DNA of 44,367 nt from Pseudomonadota bacterium (lineage in GTDB: Bacteria; Desulfobacterota; Syntrophorhabdia; Syntrophorhabdales; Syntrophorhabdaceae). The stretch is taken from contig JAPLKD010000194.1 of NCBI GenBank assembly GCA_026388245.1, positions 1 to 44,367 on the forward strand. The letters are read 5' to 3'. The notes beneath the pieces are model-generated. The model did not search any database. It was not told the origin of the DNA and was given only the letters and a program-made list of their open reading frames with translations. Below, in pieces: positions 16,774-25,570 of the stretch; the stretch's first letter is position 1, and every line of letters starts with the position of its first letter. The position numbers and the translations under genes are program-made.

Positions 16774-17577
16774 ATGAAAACCAGGAGAGTTCTTCTAATG
16801 GCAGTGTATGTAACGGTAATAATTATGAATGCGTCCTGGTCTGTATGTGTTGCCGGGGACCAAGGCAGCATTCTGGACATGACGTATGCCTTTGACGGAG
16901 ATACGATTTACTGGCCGAACGCATCACCATTCAAATTAACCACAGAATACCAGGGAATGACAGAACGGGGTTATTGGTATACTGCAAACTTTTATGCTGC
17001 CTCAGAACATGGCGGAACCCATGCCGATGCGCCAGTTCACTTTGCAAAAAATGGGCGTACTATTGATCAAATTCCTCTTGCCGAGTGGATTGGTCCGGCG
17101 GTAAAGATCGATGCGACACAGCAATGTACCCGCGACCAGGATTATCTCCTCTCCGTGGACGACATCAAAAACTGGGAGAAAAAGTACGGCCGGATTCCGA
17201 CAGGGGCATGGGTGGTTATGTACACGGGGATCGGCACACAATTTTATCCCAACCCGAAGCATGTCTTGGGAACGAATAAAAAAGGTCTGTCCGCGCTTCC
17301 TGAATTGAGTTTTCCGGGTTTTTCCCGGGAATCAGCAGAGTTTCTGACAAAGGAACGGAACATCAAGGGTATCGCCATTGATACACCGAGCATCGATTAT
17401 GGTAAGTCGCAAGACTTCTGGGTTCACCGCATCATTTGCGGCGCAAACAAACTCGGGTTGGAGAATATTGCCAACCTGGACAAACTCCCAGCAAGGGGAG
17501 CAATTCTCTATGTTATCCCCATGGCGATTAAAGGTGGATCGGGAGCACCGGCCAGAGCTTTTGCCATCCTACCCTAA
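16774..17577 (+). CDS. Exported cyclase-family (kynurenine formamidase-like) hydrolase
   Basis: From ATG 16774, behind AAAGGAGG, the protein has 267 residues; ATG 16738 would add twelve polar ones. A signal peptide ends near WSVCVA-GDQ. The cyclase-family metal motif is AASEHGGTHADAPVHF, with the HxGTHxDxPxH pattern that binds divalent metal. Also seen are WVVMYTGIG, IKGIAIDTPSIDYG and the ARAFAILP terminus. Family members hydrolyse formyl or cyclic amide and ester bonds; the substrate here is unknown. A periplasmic location is less common for this family. The KAS III fragment and the ACP cassette lie downstream on the same strand. Confidence 0.85.
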   Translation: MKTRRVLLMAVYVTVIIMNASWSVCVAGDQGSILDMTYAFDGDTIYWPNASPFKLTTEYQGMTERGYWYTANFYAASEHGGTHADAPVHFAKNGRTIDQIPLAEWIGPAVKIDATQQCTRDQDYLLSVDDIKNWEKKYGRIPTGAWVVMYTGIGTQFYPNPKHVLGTNKKGLSALPELSFPGFSRESAEFLTKERNIKGIAIDTPSIDYGKSQDFWVHRIICGANKLGLENIANLDKLPARGAILYVIPMAIKGGSGAPARAFAILP

Positions 17578-17861
17578 TGCTTATTAAGGCGTTTCATTTC
17601 GGGTCGTGCAGTTGCCCGCTATGGAATCAATCAATGATTGATGATGAGATTGAAAGCGCTCGCATCCAGATAGCTTCTTTGCCTTCCTTTGAAGAGACAG
17701 GTATAGCTTCCTCAACTTGATCTCATGCCTCGACATAGCGTGTTATAATTATCAATCAAAACCCAAGCAGATATCGTTTTTTGGCAGATGCTATCGGTTT
17801 TTAACCATAAAATCGGCACATTCGTGTTGATAGTTTACTTTTATTCTGTTATTCATACTTA
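17578..17861. other. Intergenic stretch
   Basis: Contains a 28-codon frame near 17634 reading IDDEIESARIQIASLPSF, which looks like coding debris, and a TATAAT near 17744 without a well-placed -35. Confidence 0.25.
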
Positions 17862-17981
17862 ATGCTGAAAAGCAAACTGCCAGTTGTTGCCGGAGGCGAC
17901 GGGGCAGGCGCTGGGCTGGCAAAAGCGCAAAGGGAAGAAATTGCGCTGATCATCCCGCACCAGGCCAACCTTTGGTTGTAA
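17862..17981 (+). pseudogene. Decayed fragment of a KAS III (FabH-like) gene
   Basis: A 39-residue frame reads GGDGAGAGLAKAQREEIALII, then PHQANLWL and stop. GDGAGA and EIALIIPHQANL are two separate KAS III landmarks, lying about 80 residues apart in the intact gene at 19370-20362 (GDGAGAVVL and EVALIIPHQANL). The fragment is therefore an internally deleted remnant, pointing to an earlier second copy in front of the ACP gene. Confidence 0.65.
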
Positions 17982-18057
17982 TGAGGGGGCAAGACCCGTA
18001 AAACACGTAAGGAGAAGCGGATTCGTTTGCGGATCAAATAAAATAAAGGGAGGAACG

Positions 18058-18312
18058 ATGAGCATGACAACTATGGAAAAGGTGTGTGAGATTATTTTAA
18101 AACTCAAAAAGAAAAGCATTTCCCGGGCAGCCTTGAAGCCTGAAGCGTTGCTGGTTGATGACCTTATGCTTGATTCGCTCGATTTTGCGGAGATGCTGGT
18201 GATGGCTGAGGATGTGTTTTCCATTGAGGTATCCCTGGATGATGCAGCAAACCTCACAACAATCGGTGCTGCGGTAGAATATTTCGACAAGCGCATTGCC
18301 AAGCGAGGTTGA
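18058..18312 (+). CDS. Acyl carrier protein
   Basis: The 84-residue protein has the carrier-protein signature LMLDSLDFAEML, with Ser40 of DSL as the phosphopantetheine attachment site. An acidic helix EDVFSIEVSLDDAANLTTIGAAVEYF follows. GGAGG at 18051-18055 lies only 2 bases before ATG 18058 and 8 before ATG 18064, which may be the true start. It differs from a housekeeping AcpP in its basic N-terminus (LKLKKKSISRAAL), so it is likely a dedicated carrier for the acyl-transfer genes behind it. Confidence 0.88.
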   Translation: MSMTTMEKVCEIILKLKKKSISRAALKPEALLVDDLMLDSLDFAEMLVMAEDVFSIEVSLDDAANLTTIGAAVEYFDKRIAKRG

Positions 18313-18316
18313 TCTT

Positions 18317-19327
18317 TTGCCGGACGAGCCATTCCGGATCGTTGCCGTCGATAAAACGAACACCCATCATGTAGGAACGGTTTTTCGATCGTTATATGGC
18401 GAAGATTTTCCTGTCAAGGATGTCTATCAACCGGAGATTTTGTGGAAGGAAATACAGGCGGGACGCTTAGTTTCAGCATTAGCTTTTGATGTGAAGGGAC
18501 AGGCGGTAGGGTACATTTCGATGTTCAAAACCGCCCCTAATCCCCGCCTTTGGGAAGCCGGAAATATGTTGGTTGTCCCTGGATACGCACACACTAACAT
18601 TTCGTCACACTTGATTCGGCATTATTTTGACCCTGCCATGTGTAAAATGACTGATATAGACGGGGTTTTTGGCGAAACGGTTTGTTGTCACTTTTTTACA
18701 CAGGTCAGCGCCGCTAAGATCGGCATGACTGACTGCGGATTGGAACTGGATCAACTGGACGGTGACAGCTTCAAGGATGGGAAGAGCAACAAAGCAGGGA
18801 CTGCACGCGTATCCTGCGTGCTGTATTTTTGGGAACTGACAGATCAATTGGAGCCCGAATATGTGCCGGTCAGGTATGATACGATTTTAAGAAGGATTAC
18901 CGGTTCACTGCGGCCAAGGATTCTTTTTCCGTCGACAGATGCGTTACCAACCGATGGGGCGACAACCCTGGAAGAGAAGTATTATGCTTCCGCCAAAACC
19001 TGGAAAGTGGCGGTTCCGATAATCGGTAGAGACTGGATTGCAGTGGTGGAGGATATCCTGTATAAAGCAAAGCAGCGCCGGGTGATCAGCTTACAGGTCA
19101 CGCTTAATATGGCATGCCCTCATATTGGTGCTGCTGTTGATTTACTGCGGCAGAAGGGGTTTTTCTTCGGCGGGATGGCCCCGCGCTGGTTCGGAACAGA
19201 CGGATTGCTCATGCAGAAATTGTTTGGGAGCGAAACAGAATACGAGAGAACGAAGCTTTATACACCGTTTTCCAGGGAATTGCTGGCGTTTATCAGATTC
19301 GACCGTGAAGCGGTTCGAGGAGTATGA
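18317..19327 (+). CDS. GNAT-fold acyltransferase-like protein of an ACP/KAS III cassette
   Basis: From TTG 18317, with GAGG eight bases before it, the protein has 336 residues; TTG 18296 is an alternative. The N-terminal half resembles a GNAT fold: LVSALAFDVKGQAVGYISMF is a strand-turn-strand, and EAGNMLVVPGYAHTNISSHLI is like the acyl-CoA/ACP binding motif. The C-terminal part (VISLQVTLNMACPHIGAAVDLLRQKGFFFGG) suggests a second GNAT-like repeat with a typical end strand. An aminoacyl or acyl transfer role with the ACP is an inference from position. No close family comes to mind. Confidence 0.6.
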   Translation: MPDEPFRIVAVDKTNTHHVGTVFRSLYGEDFPVKDVYQPEILWKEIQAGRLVSALAFDVKGQAVGYISMFKTAPNPRLWEAGNMLVVPGYAHTNISSHLIRHYFDPAMCKMTDIDGVFGETVCCHFFTQVSAAKIGMTDCGLELDQLDGDSFKDGKSNKAGTARVSCVLYFWELTDQLEPEYVPVRYDTILRRITGSLRPRILFPSTDALPTDGATTLEEKYYASAKTWKVAVPIIGRDWIAVVEDILYKAKQRRVISLQVTLNMACPHIGAAVDLLRQKGFFFGGMAPRWFGTDGLLMQKLFGSETEYERTKLYTPFSRELLAFIRFDREAVRGV

Positions 19328-19369
19328 TAATGCTGCGGATTGAGAAATCAGCAGATGAGGGTAAGAAAG

Positions 19370-20362
19370 ATGCTCAATGAAAACAACAACGCTCTCATTG
19401 CCGGTGTTGGCATTTGTATTCCGGAGACCGTGCTGACGAATAGCGACTTTGCCAAAACAATGAATACAAGCGACGAGTGGATTCGAACAATGACGGGAAT
19501 CAGAGAGCGCCATATCGTCGATCCAGCCCAGGCAACATCCGATCTCGGCGTCGTGGCTGCACAACAGGCCATGATCCAAGCAGGGATTAATCGTGCCGAC
19601 GTTGATCTGATCATCGTGGCTACCATGAGCCCCGATTTGTTAATGCCGGCAACTGCCTGCATCATTCAGGAACGGCTTGGAATTAAAAATACTCCTGCCT
19701 TTGACGTGTCGGCAGGGTGTTCGGGCTTTATCTATGCGTTGGTCGCGGGGAGCCAGTTTATTTCCACAGGATTATACCGAACCGTATTAGTCATCGGGGC
19801 TGAGACAAATTCGAGGATAGCCAACTGGGAAGATCCTGGATCCTGTCTCGTTGTCGGAGACGGGGCTGGCGCTGTCGTGTTACAGCCATCCTTGCCGGAG
19901 CACGGCATTTTATCGATGTGTCTCGGTGCTGACGGGTCAGGGGTCAAACACCTCTATATACCGGCAGGCGGAACCCGTACGGCAGTGACTGCTGAAAATA
20001 TTGCAGCCAAAATGCACAAAGTAAAAATGGATGGGCAGGAAGTTTTTCAATTTGCCATGCGGATGCTGCCAAAGGTGACGGAGCAGGCGCTGGAAATGGC
20101 CAGCATCAGCAAGGATGAGGTTGCGCTGATTATACCGCACCAGGCCAATCTGCGGATTATCGAGGCGGCAGCCCGTAGAATGGACCTGCCCATGGATAAG
20201 TTCATGGTGAATGTGGATCGATACGGCAACACATCCTCTGCATCCATACCGATTGCGCTGCATGAAGCATTGGAGAATGGCCGGATTAAACCGGGCGATG
20301 TAGTGGTGCTGGCAGGATTTGGAGCGGGCTTAACCTGGGGTGCCGTTGTAATGAGGTGGTGA
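19370..20362 (+). CDS. 3-oxoacyl-ACP synthase III (KAS III, FabH-like)
   Basis: From ATG 19370 the protein has 330 residues; a TTG at 19340 would add ten. The KAS III landmarks are complete: SDEWIRTMTGIRERH near the start, catalytic Cys117 in DVSAGCSGFIYAL, GDGAGAVVL, catalytic His in LIIPHQANLRII, catalytic Asn in DRYGNTSSASIPIAL, and the end LAGFGAGLTWGA. It condenses an acyl-CoA or acyl-ACP with malonyl-ACP. The gene follows the ACP and GNAT-like genes on the same strand, and no other fatty-acid genes are nearby. That points to a specialised acyl product more than to housekeeping synthesis. Confidence 0.88.
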   Translation: MLNENNNALIAGVGICIPETVLTNSDFAKTMNTSDEWIRTMTGIRERHIVDPAQATSDLGVVAAQQAMIQAGINRADVDLIIVATMSPDLLMPATACIIQERLGIKNTPAFDVSAGCSGFIYALVAGSQFISTGLYRTVLVIGAETNSRIANWEDPGSCLVVGDGAGAVVLQPSLPEHGILSMCLGADGSGVKHLYIPAGGTRTAVTAENIAAKMHKVKMDGQEVFQFAMRMLPKVTEQALEMASISKDEVALIIPHQANLRIIEAAARRMDLPMDKFMVNVDRYGNTSSASIPIALHEALENGRIKPGDVVVLAGFGAGLTWGAVVMRW

Positions 20363-20970
20363 GGACTTGTCAGATGGATGTGCCGCCTGATGCCAAATAC
20401 TTGTCTACAACATACACACATTCGAGGGAGCTTATTGAATTTGGATTGAAATGATCAAAGTCTTTGCAGGTTATTTTCTGTTACTTCAAAGTCTGTGTGT
20501 TCTTCCTGCTACCCTCAGTTTTGATCAAATAGTTAAGTATACTTGCCTTCAATTCATAATTGCGAAGATACGAGAAACAAAAAAGGGTAGAGCCGTCAGA
20601 CTCTACCCTTTACACTCTTAATTGCACTTTCTGCTCCATTGCTCCCCAACACCCAAGTACCGGGACAAAGAACCGTGACCCCATATTCGCCCTCCGCATG
20701 AAGGGCATCGAGTGGGTTTCACCCATGGGTAGTCCGATGCGGTAAAGCTCCTTTACATCAACGGCAGAGTATGGTATCAATTAAGAGTGTTTCTGGGGGG
20801 GACATTCCAAGAAGACTCTTCTCGTGCTGGGAAGCGTAAGGGATGCCCCCTCTCCTTTATGTCAGGCCATTCTGCAATAATAGAGTCTTTATACAGGAGA
20901 ATAAGCTAAAAAGACAGAGATTAAAGATAAGATAGAGAGAAAAATTTCAAAGATAACAAAAGACCTTATC
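20363..20970. other. Intergenic stretch with terminator
   Basis: About 600 bp without a supported gene. It contains the terminator at 20582-20611. The segment 20640-20750 has coding-like composition on the minus strand (IGLPMGETHSMPFMRRANMG) but no start, stop or match I recognise. Confidence 0.3.
20582..20611. terminator. Hairpin terminator
   Basis: AAAGGGTAGAG and CTCTACCCTTT pair perfectly over 11 bp with an 8-base loop. A-rich DNA before and TTT after make it usable in either direction. It lies 220 bp behind the KAS III gene. Confidence 0.7.
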
Positions 20971-21141
20971 ATGCAGCCCCTGTTCAGGGCAGTATCGGCC
21001 AAAAGGCCGGAACCGGGCCTCATCCATCACTCAGACCGGGGAAGCCAGTACTGCTCCCATGAATATGGAAAGATCCTTAATCAGTTCGGCATGAAGACGT
21101 CAATGAGCAGAAAGGGTAATCATTCAAAAAACAAGAGGTGA
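20971..21141 (+). mobile_element. IS3-family transposase (OrfB) fragment
   Basis: A 56-residue frame from ATG 20971 contains RPEPGLIHHSDRGSQYCS and MKTSMSRKGN, the characteristic integrase-core segment (HSDRGxQY ... SMSRKGN) of IS3/IS150-type transposases. Both ends have gone: no upstream domain, no CYDNA continuation. It stops at NKR right before the next gene. Confidence 0.8.
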
Positions 21142-21145
21142 AGTT

Positions 21146-21556
21146 ATGGTAGAGCCAGAACAAATCGTTCCAGAAAAAAAAGCAGACGGGAAAAAGGCAT
21201 TGGATTTTGTTAATATCGTAAAAGCTTTAAGGGTTTTGGTAACAAAAGAAGAATTCCCTTATGGCAGAATCACCAAGCTGTTAGGGATGGCTCAAAGACA
21301 CGGTGAATGTTTTTGCGAAAGCTGCCAGGAAGAAAGGAAAAAGGAAAATCAGAGATTTAGTCGGTCTTTATCAAAAATAGTGCGGTTTAGGCAAGAGTAT
21401 TATAATGCCGGACGTAATGGCGAGTTTGAGGAAATTGTTAAGATTGCCAGAAAAGGGGCAGAACTCCTTTTTTCCTTTCAGCGAGCAGGTCTGGATGACG
21501 CTGAATTGATAAGGGCAATAATAAAGATATATCGAAAAAAAGTAATATTTATTTGA
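21146..21556 (+). CDS. Hypothetical protein with a CxCxxC cluster
   Basis: The 136-residue protein is basic and mostly helical. A central segment GMAQRHGECFCESCQEERKKE has three cysteines close together, perhaps a metal site. The C-terminus has ELLFSFQRAGLDDAELIRAI. AGAGGTGAAGTT precedes ATG 21146. It overlaps no gene, follows the IS3 remnant by five bases, and is followed by a good terminator. I do not recognise the family; a phage or plasmid origin is possible. Confidence 0.6.
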   Translation: MVEPEQIVPEKKADGKKALDFVNIVKALRVLVTKEEFPYGRITKLLGMAQRHGECFCESCQEERKKENQRFSRSLSKIVRFRQEYYNAGRNGEFEEIVKIARKGAELLFSFQRAGLDDAELIRAIIKIYRKKVIFI

Positions 21557-21564
21557 AGCACTGC

Positions 21565-21594
21565 AAACGGCCTATGTGTTTAGGTCGTTTTTTT
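21565..21594 (+). terminator. Rho-independent terminator
   Basis: AAACGGCCTA pairs with TAGGTCGTTT (one G-U pair) across a 6-base loop and is followed by a T run to 21594. It lies directly behind the hypothetical gene ending at 21556. Confidence 0.75.
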
Positions 21595-22484
21595 GTTAAT
21601 CGTAAAGTGCTGTTCGTGAAATGTAAAAGCCTCATAGAAGAATCTTTAACGAGATACGCTTCACGAGATACGAGACACGAAATATGATACATGACAAGTG
21701 ACACAGTTGAAGGATCAACTTTACAGGAGATGAAGAACTTGTCCGTATTGATACACGAAGCAACATTGATGTAATAACTCTCTATAAAGGACTCACCCCC
21801 TGATAAATTAGATATTTCAATCAGTAATCCTCGGATTCGCTGAAAAGAGCCTATACTGGAGTTGTAGGTGAACATTGCCACTTTCCATCATTGCGGATTT
21901 GTGAAAATCTGGAGATGGAACATTTTGGCGACAACTTTCTGTAAGCGATAATTTTCCATTTTCATCTGATATGCTACATTACAAACGGCATTAAGTAATT
22001 CTGTAATAGTATTTTCACTTGTAAATTAATTAAAATTGCAGGAGAATTAAGAAAAGTCTATTTGCAGTTCGCATCCTTTGGGGGAAATGGGGTCTTATCT
22101 TTAAGCGTTGAAAAAAGAAACTCTTTACATCACTCTTATAAACATTTTTATCGGAATGGGCGTTTCCCTGAATACATGATAAGAAGGTGCGTGGAACTGA
22201 GGCACGGCAACCGAAAATCTTGCAACCCTGTTGATAAGGTCCATGTCGAGAGCCGCAATGCCGAACAGTCACTACAAAGTTGATCGCAAGACTGCCTGCA
22301 TTAAATCTGAATTTACCGTATTTAGGGTAAAAGCGTAGGCCTGATTTTATTATTTATACTATATATCTATTGGAAAACAGCCTGTCGCAGATAACGGTAT
22401 GCATTTTCGTGAGATAGTTCTTCGTACATGTATGATTGTTCTTTACATCGGGTTCTTTATAGGACATATCTTACTCAGGAAAAT
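21595..22484. other. Repeat-rich stretch without a supported gene
   Basis: Contains degenerate ACGAGATACGAGACACGA-like repeats near 21653-21681, a decayed frame around 21722-21800 reading ELVRIDTRSNIDVITLYKGL before a stop, and the 70-bp repeat copy B. Two overlapping frames at 22030-22283 on opposite strands show no motif and no ribosome-binding site. Confidence 0.35.
21987..22056 (+). repeat. 70-bp dispersed repeat, copy B
   Basis: Matches 5291-5360 at 66 of 70 positions. It begins GGCATTAAGTAATTCTG and ends GGAGAATTAAGAAAAG. The flanking sequences differ, so the repeat itself is the conserved unit. Confidence 0.8.
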
Positions 22485-22562
22485 ATGAAGCATATGATAA
22501 AAGCCAACCTGCAGGCGATAGAACGTCTGGTCTCTGAGAATATTAAAAAGGAGAGGGCATGA
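22485..22562 (+). CDS. Possible 25-residue leader peptide coupled to the metalloprotease-like gene
   Basis: ATG 22485 follows TCAGGAAAAT and the frame reads KHMIKANLQAIERLVSENIK up to a TGA that overlaps the next ATG (ATGA). An earlier in-frame ATG at 22428 would give 44 residues. The helical, charged pattern and the coupling are suggestive. Alternatively the frame is chance and only the AAGGAGAGG in it matters, as the ribosome-binding site of the next gene. Confidence 0.35.
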   Translation: MKHMIKANLQAIERLVSENIKKERA

Positions 22563-25048
22563 CAAGCAAAGAGAGAATTACGAGATTCGGAATTTCGCTC
22601 ATATTGGCGCTGGTTTTGTGGCTGCCTCTGCTGGCCGGCAATGCGCTGGTCCATGCCCAGGCACAGATTACGAGTGTTGAGATAAACCAGGCTCTCGGGG
22701 TACAGAAAGATAACAGCCAGAACTACGTGGCAGGAAAAAACACCGTAGTGCGGGTTTTTCTCAGCGAGGCTGCCACCATTGACCCTGACAAAAACAAGAC
22801 GTATGTCAACGTTCTGCGTGACGGGTCGCCGATTACCGGCCTTTCTCCCAAAAAATATACTAAACCTGTCAATGTGGTCGATTTTTTCTGTGAAAGCATG
22901 CTGGCTTGCGGTAACTGGGCTGCCGGCGATTACACATTTCAGGCTATGGTGAACGGCCAGGGTGGGAACGTAAACGGTACCTATAAATTCGTATACGGGT
23001 CTTCCATACGCATACTCGCTGTACCTGTAAAGGCAAACTACGGCGGCACCGTCAAATCGATTCCCAACAACAAATGGAAGACAATGTGGAAATTCCTGCA
23101 GCGCGTCTATCCCATTGCAGACGGGAATGTAAAATGGACAATCCGCGAGGACGGGCTGGACGCTTCTGCACCATCATATAACCTGCTTACAAACGAAGGG
23201 CAGTATAAAGTCTGGTCCAGACTGAAGGATTTTATCCTCCCGATTTGCAAGACGAAACCGCAGAGCGTGGGGTGCTTCGACCTTATTGTCGGATTCATAC
23301 CGGAGTCTTTCACAGACCCCGATGACCCCACCAGCACACTCCAGGGGTTTATGTGGCCCGGTGCACCGGTCAATGTTTCAGCGGCAACGGATGAGGATGC
23401 CCCTGCAACGGTGGCGCATGAGACGGGCCACGTCTACGGTCTCGGTGATACGTATAACGGCGGCACTATTCGCTGTGGCGTCAATCCTGCGCCGAACAGC
23501 TATTCGGGGAAGGAATGGGTTACCAGACAACCGGTAACATGCTCAGCCGGCAGACCCGCATCTACACTTACGGGTCCCTATGGGCTCGTAAGCGCGACAC
23601 AGATTCCGGAGAGCGCGCACCCATTCGACATTGGGGACCGGGGAGTCCTGCCCGAGATGGCTGATTTCATGGGGAGCGGTGGAAAACAGGCACAAAACTG
23701 GATTACCACAGACGCCTACGATTGGCTTTACAGGAGACTGGTTAACAAAGAGGCTGATCCTGCATCCAGGACTCCGGCGGATCTTGCGTCACCCCAACGT
23801 TTACTGAGTTTTTACGGGACCATGACTGAAGCAGATGTGGTGGAGCTTGAGCCATGGAAGAGTTTCATGGATACAACTGAGGTAAGCGATACTTCGGGTC
23901 CTCTTATGGTTCGGGCCGTGAACGGAACAGGCAGTATTGTGGCGAGCACATCCTTTACTATAGATTTTTACGCCATGAGTCCTCCGGGACGCCCCATGAG
24001 GAAGGTCACCAGGGCACCCTTCAGCGGAGTAATCCGTTTCCCCTCCGATACGGTGAAATTTCAGATCGTAAAAAATGGAAATGTATTGACCGAGGTGCCG
24101 GTGAGCGCCAATTCACCGTCTGTCTCCAATGTGTCCCCTGCAAGCACGACAACAATCCCCGGCCCCTATACTATCACTTGGAACGCCAACGATCCTGACG
24201 GCAGCAATCTGACTTATATGGTGGAGTATAATGCCGATGTAACTAGGCCTGATTCACCTTGGATGATTCTTGTGGATGATCTGACAACCACTTCCTGGCA
24301 GGAAGATTTCAGCTTGCTGCCGGGAGGCTCTCATGCAAAGATCAGGGTGACCGCTGATGACGGTGTCCTTAGTACCAGTGCCGAAAGTGCCGAATTTATT
24401 GTGCCTGTAAAAAAACCCGAGGTCTTTATCGATGAACTGCCCTGGGGGGATACCTACACCGCAGGAAGCGACATCCTTTTAACGGCCGAAGCGTTTGATC
24501 CTCAGGATGAATGGCTGCCGAATGACAAACTGAAGTGGACATCCAACCTCTCCGGCACGCTGGGGTACGGGTCTGAGCTTATTGTCAACAACCTCGGTGC
24601 AGGTACACACATCATCACCTTAACCGCCACGAACAGTGCCGGGTTGGTATCTGATGCTTCTACCAGTGTAACAGTAACAGACACGCAACAGCAGTCATCT
24701 TCATCATCCACTTCATGCTTTATTGCTACAGCAGCATACGGGTCTTTCCTTCACCCCTATGTGCAGATCCTCAGGGAGTTCAGAGACGTATTTCTGATTG
24801 TTAATCCTATGGGGAGATCCTTTGTGGAATGGTACTACAGGGTTTCGCCGTCTATTGCCGAAGTAATCATGACCAGTGATGCCTTGAAGGCAGGGGTGAG
24901 GATAGCCCTGCTTCCGGTTGTAGGCATCAGTTACCTCTCTCTGACCATTGGCATTGTACCCACGCTCCTGATGCTCCTTCTCCTGGCGGCAGTTGCCTGG
25001 CTTTGCTTACGGAGCCTCTGTCGGCATAGACGGAACTGTCTGAATTAG
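22559..25048 (+). CDS. Secreted zinc metalloprotease-like surface protein with CFI-box C-terminus
   Basis: The 829-residue protein has a signal peptide ending near LVHAQAQ. At residues 287-297 it has HETGHVYGLGD, which fits the HExxHxxGxxD zinc signature of metzincin-like peptidases. Two Ig/PKD-like beta domains follow: one holding TITWNANDPDGSNLTYMVEY, the other LLTAEAFDPQDEWL and LGAGTHIITLTATNSAG. A Ser/Gln-rich linker leads to a CFI-box anchor beginning SCFIATAAYGSFLHPYV (about residue 718). The rest resembles the phosphoesterase tail: ILREFRDVFLIVNPMGRSF, WYYRVSPSIAE, and a last hydrophobic segment. AAGGAGAGG precedes ATG 22559. Confidence 0.85.
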   Translation: MTSKERITRFGISLILALVLWLPLLAGNALVHAQAQITSVEINQALGVQKDNSQNYVAGKNTVVRVFLSEAATIDPDKNKTYVNVLRDGSPITGLSPKKYTKPVNVVDFFCESMLACGNWAAGDYTFQAMVNGQGGNVNGTYKFVYGSSIRILAVPVKANYGGTVKSIPNNKWKTMWKFLQRVYPIADGNVKWTIREDGLDASAPSYNLLTNEGQYKVWSRLKDFILPICKTKPQSVGCFDLIVGFIPESFTDPDDPTSTLQGFMWPGAPVNVSAATDEDAPATVAHETGHVYGLGDTYNGGTIRCGVNPAPNSYSGKEWVTRQPVTCSAGRPASTLTGPYGLVSATQIPESAHPFDIGDRGVLPEMADFMGSGGKQAQNWITTDAYDWLYRRLVNKEADPASRTPADLASPQRLLSFYGTMTEADVVELEPWKSFMDTTEVSDTSGPLMVRAVNGTGSIVASTSFTIDFYAMSPPGRPMRKVTRAPFSGVIRFPSDTVKFQIVKNGNVLTEVPVSANSPSVSNVSPASTTTIPGPYTITWNANDPDGSNLTYMVEYNADVTRPDSPWMILVDDLTTTSWQEDFSLLPGGSHAKIRVTADDGVLSTSAESAEFIVPVKKPEVFIDELPWGDTYTAGSDILLTAEAFDPQDEWLPNDKLKWTSNLSGTLGYGSELIVNNLGAGTHIITLTATNSAGLVSDASTSVTVTDTQQQSSSSSTSCFIATAAYGSFLHPYVQILREFRDVFLIVNPMGRSFVEWYYRVSPSIAEVIMTSDALKAGVRIALLPVVGISYLSLTIGIVPTLLMLLLLAAVAWLCLRSLCRHRRNCLN

Positions 25049-25060
25049 ATTTACCTTATG

Positions 25061-25103
25061 GCGCCCATCCTGAAGCCCCGGTCTAATACGGGAAGATGGG
25101 CGT
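25061..25103 (+). terminator. Possible terminator hairpin
   Basis: GCGCCCATC pairs with GATGGGCGT (one G-T pair), with an inner CCCG/CGGG stem. It starts 13 bp behind the metalloprotease-like gene. There is no strong T run. Confidence 0.5.
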
Positions 25104-25390
25104 CTCATTAGATATCGCACCCTTCATGTGGTAATCATTATTTTTTGCAGCATGCACATATGCTTGACTTGTGCTTTCAGTACGCACTCCTTCCTGCTAT
25201 ACGTAAAATAAATAGCTTCCTGCTATACGTAACATATCTTGCTTTCTCTCTTAATATTAGTTACTTACACCCTGTTTTCCATAAGACGCATTCCGGTCTT
25301 AAATGATTGACGCAGAGGGTGCAGGGTGCCCTCATGCCCCGGAAAAAAATCACAATAATCTTGACACTTTTGTTCCCAATGTTATGTGGA

Positions 25391-25532
25391 TTGGGGTTGG
25401 ACCAAGTTAACCCATTGAAATAAATCGTTTTATGTAGAGTTGAAAACATCAATTCGTATAACTCAAAACTTAGCACTCAACACTCAAAACTGTATTTCTG
25501 GGGCTTAAAGTGCTGTTTTTTTGGGGCAATTT
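25391..25532 (+). repeat. Dispersed repeat, copy 2 (related to 16339-16433)
   Basis: The first part, TTGGGGTTGGACCAAGTTAA onward, matches copy 1. The second part, CTTAAAGTGCTG to GGGGCAATTT, matches the end of copy 1. Between them is an insertion with repeated ACTCAAAACT words. Confidence 0.45.
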
Positions 25533-25570
25533 GTAACCTGTCTGCCACAAACCAGGCACAGGCAGGCAAA

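Noticed and set aside
21722..21800. Further ParB-like copy with palindrome near 21710
   Set aside because: VITLYKGL is reminiscent of the family but no GKSI motif is present and the AGTTGA/TCAACT inverted repeat has a different centre and short arms.
22030..22283. Overlapping plus and minus frames of 73 and 80 codons
   Set aside because: They oppose each other, have no motif or ribosome-binding site, and follow a dispersed repeat.
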